64,000 bases of DNA from assembly GCA_921293015.1 (NCBI GenBank), contig OV121088.1, forward strand, positions 25,271,645 through 25,335,644, given 5' to 3'. Within the stretch, counting starts at the first letter, position 1; every line of letters begins with the position of its first letter. A model generated the notes under the pieces. The model had not been told where the DNA came from, did not search any database, and saw only the letters and a list, made by a program, of their open reading frames with translations. This DNA is from Phorcus lineatus. Its lineage: Eukaryota > Mollusca > Gastropoda > Trochida > Trochidae. Positions 61,519 to 64,000 of this stretch are shown here, piece by piece. The position numbers were made by a program, and so were the translations under genes.

Positions 61519-63743
61519 AGAGTTCTTTCTCCTATTTTGCAATGCTTCGAACTGTGTTAAAGATTGTATAATTGTATGTATAAATATCTAGGTAACCAGC
61601 GTTGGGTTCTCACTTTGTCGGACGCCAATATTCAAGAAAGATCAAATCACTGAGGCGAAGTAATCCAGTTTATAACTGGGGATGAGGTTAAAGTCTGTTT
61701 CTGGCAAATGAGACACAACAATACCTTGATATCTGCTATACCATGTCTGGATCAGTAGGAACTAAAAGAATCGCGTTTCTCTTTTGATTCGAGAATAAAT
61801 ACACATTTTAGTGTCTCCTTCTCTTTTATATTTTCAAATCGTTTTCAATAATCTAAATCTGTTAAAATTTTAATTACTCTCTTCATTACTTCTTTTTGTA
61901 TCACGTAATTTTCCTTTTTTTCCCTTTAAATTTGTTATTTCTTTCCCAGTGTTCGATGTCAGCTTATTCTAAACCTCATAATACACTACTTCACTTTATT
62001 CTTTTTTTTACCTGATTTAGACCCAGTTCTAATCTTACTCGCAATAATTTGTCAAAAGTGGTCACACTGGGGGCACGAGTTCCAGGCAAGCGTGATCTGA
62101 CGCTAGTTTTTATGACTTGTATATATGTATCTAGGTGACTCATTTCTGTCTTTGTTAGATATGAACCTTACACCACGTGGACAAAGAGAGCCCGAGGTAG
62201 ACAATACCTCTGACGCACTCCACTCGACATCGATATTTTATAGTTCATTATCAAGTCTATCGTTGGCCTATATGTACGGCTGGATACAATGGATTAGTTA
62301 GGCAGACTTAGCATTCGATATCCAAACGTTAATCCCGATGGGGGTGGCGGATTACAGGACTAAGTCTTTCACGTGTTCAGGGATTAATGATTACTCTTAA
62401 AAGAAAATTTGTGGACGCGACATATATAATTACGGCTGTGATAGTGATAATTACAATGACATGGCTAATCCCGTATAAGTAAAATTAAGAGCAATATTTG
62501 CATCCTGGAAATCGGATTTGATTATGAGATTTTTCAATGCAAATTTCAAAGTTCCCAGATGTTTAGACATCTCCCAATGTTTAGAAAATCAATTATTTTT
62601 ATGAATTTAAAGAAGACAAGATTTTCTGGATAACAACTTCTTTATTGTGAAATACACGACGTTTCGGAGTAAGTGCTTACTACTTCATCATGTTGGATGT
62701 ATGGAATAAGAAATGGATACATATCCACTGTATACCAAAACAAGGAAACATAAAACAATAGTGAGGAAATATATTGACCTTTTGATAAAACAACATTGTA
62801 ACTTTGGCTTCTGAATCTAAAGTCTAAAGACAAAACATTTTGCCGTTCCATTCAAATAAAAATATTTTTTATATTGGTTATTTATAATAGATATTTCTTG
62901 GTTGAATCCAGGTTTGAAGTTTATAAGTACAGGCATCTCATTGAAATAAATCAGATTTAGTCATATGGACTTTTATAATCGAGCTTTATCATTTCATGTA
63001 TATACATTCTAGGATGAAGATATTCAAATATACATCCTTTTGACCTACGTAGATTTCCCATGTAATTTTATCTAATATCTCAAATATCATACAAATTATT
63101 GAAACATTTGTTCAATATTAATGTACATGCAGACAGAAGGGGTATATATTTGTCTTATCAAAACTTAAGTCAACATATACAGCCACTGAAAGATATACAA
63201 ATACAATTAAAAAATCAATTATGTATTATATATTTATCTCCCACCAGGGAAGTTATGAATATTACAATATAATCCTTGTCAGTCGTGACGCCATAACCAG
63301 GAACCAGGAATAGTTGTTAAACCCCATTGGAGGAAATTATTTCATGATTTTGAAAAAGGTACGTCACAATACTCTCGCACCTGTTAAGGAAGCTTAAATT
63401 ATACAGGTAAAACGAGGCTAGGGATAAATTCTACAATTAAACCGCATGACCATGAGTCTGCGCTTTTAACACAGAATTTTTAAAACTTGTTGGTTACTCC
63501 TCTTTAAGAAATGTGTCATGGTTGACAAAATAATGAAACATCATGTAATTGCTTTCAAGGATGACCTGAGCACTTAAAAGACAATTAAAGACAATGTAAT
63601 TTTTATAAAGATGACTTGAGCACCTATCCGCTTTGTCAGTTATGCAAGACTACCACAGGTAATTAGATATTGACATGCTGGAACTCAACAGAGCAGCAAA
63701 AGCTGTTAATCGAAACTTTTTTTGTCTCAAATATAACTACTAC

Positions 63744-63895
63744 TCTTTTACTAAGACCTAATCAAACTATAACACGCTATCTATGAAAGTTGTTTGTCTT
63801 TCACTTAGACCTAATCAAACTTTAACACGCTATCTATGAAAGTTGCCTGTCTTTTACTAAGACCTAAACAAATTTTGACACGCTATATCTGAAAA
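63744..63895 (+). repeat. 53-bp tandem repeat, three copies
   Basis: ACTAAGACCTAATCAAACT at 63750, 63803 and 63856, each followed by AACACGCTATCTATGAAAG. Confidence 0.9.
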
Positions 63896-64000
63896 ATAAT
63901 TTTACGAAGAGATTATGTTAATGAATGTCAATTCAAATGTAGACTAAGTTTTATGAGGTTATTTGGAGGCCAAGCTTACATTGACTACGTTCTGTACTTA

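Larger units (their letters stand above)
58958..64000. other. Non-coding tail of the window
   Basis: Two family C elements and the 53-bp repeat; otherwise AT-rich with no supported gene. Confidence 0.5.

Overview
The window looks like nuclear DNA of a mollusc, probably a bivalve. It is AT-rich and gene-poor, has no operons or ribosome-binding sites, carries a 3' splice acceptor and AATAAA polyadenylation signals, and is packed with SINEs, MITE-like foldback elements, LINE and Tc1/mariner remnants, minisatellites and microsatellites. The SINE tail ending in a GCGGCGTTAAAC motif followed by CTCAC/CTCACC-like repeats is of a kind I associate with molluscs. That assignment is from memory, not from a search.

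Only two regions convince me as host protein-coding genes. The first (4869-6233, +) is an intact GT14 core-2/I-branching beta-1,6-N-acetylglucosaminyltransferase (GCNT family), encoded in one exon behind a strong splice acceptor. The second (51265-51726, +) encodes a small protein of 153 aa (or 143 aa from the better start) that I do not recognise. It has a compact promoter (GC box, CRE, inverted CCAAT, TATA), a repeated 16-mer in the 5' leader, and a long AU-rich, repeat-filled 3' region. The protein carries two copies of a 12-residue module beginning R-R-N-G that resembles the pseudosubstrate of the cAMP-dependent kinase inhibitor PKI. With the CRE in the promoter, this suggests, but does not prove, a cAMP-inducible feedback inhibitor. 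It is the most interesting locus here.

Layout: 1-4.2 kb holds repeats and MITEs. 4.25-6.5 kb holds a SINE and the GCNT gene. 6.5-19 kb is non-coding with scattered MITEs. 19.1-20.2 kb is a frameshifted LINE 3' end, followed by a decayed ~150-bp tandem array (20.4-21.6 kb) and a 75-bp tandem array (22.0-22.4 kb). 22.7-24.0 kb has two dead DNA-transposon genes, mariner (+) and Tc1-like (-), tail to tail. 26-34 kb has foldback elements, a SINE, poly-C tracts and a LINE reverse-transcriptase fragment (-). 34-51 kb is mostly non-coding with MITEs and a 169-bp tandem duplication. 51-53.1 kb is the small CRE-promoter gene. 53-64 kb is a repeat-rich tail with a 1.1-kb minisatellite of 41-bp units, a 138-bp TC tract and a TTATA pentanucleotide array.

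Most other open reading frames are short, lack recognisable domains, or lie inside repeats; I treat them as chance. Repeat boundaries are read by eye and are good to within a few to tens of bases.
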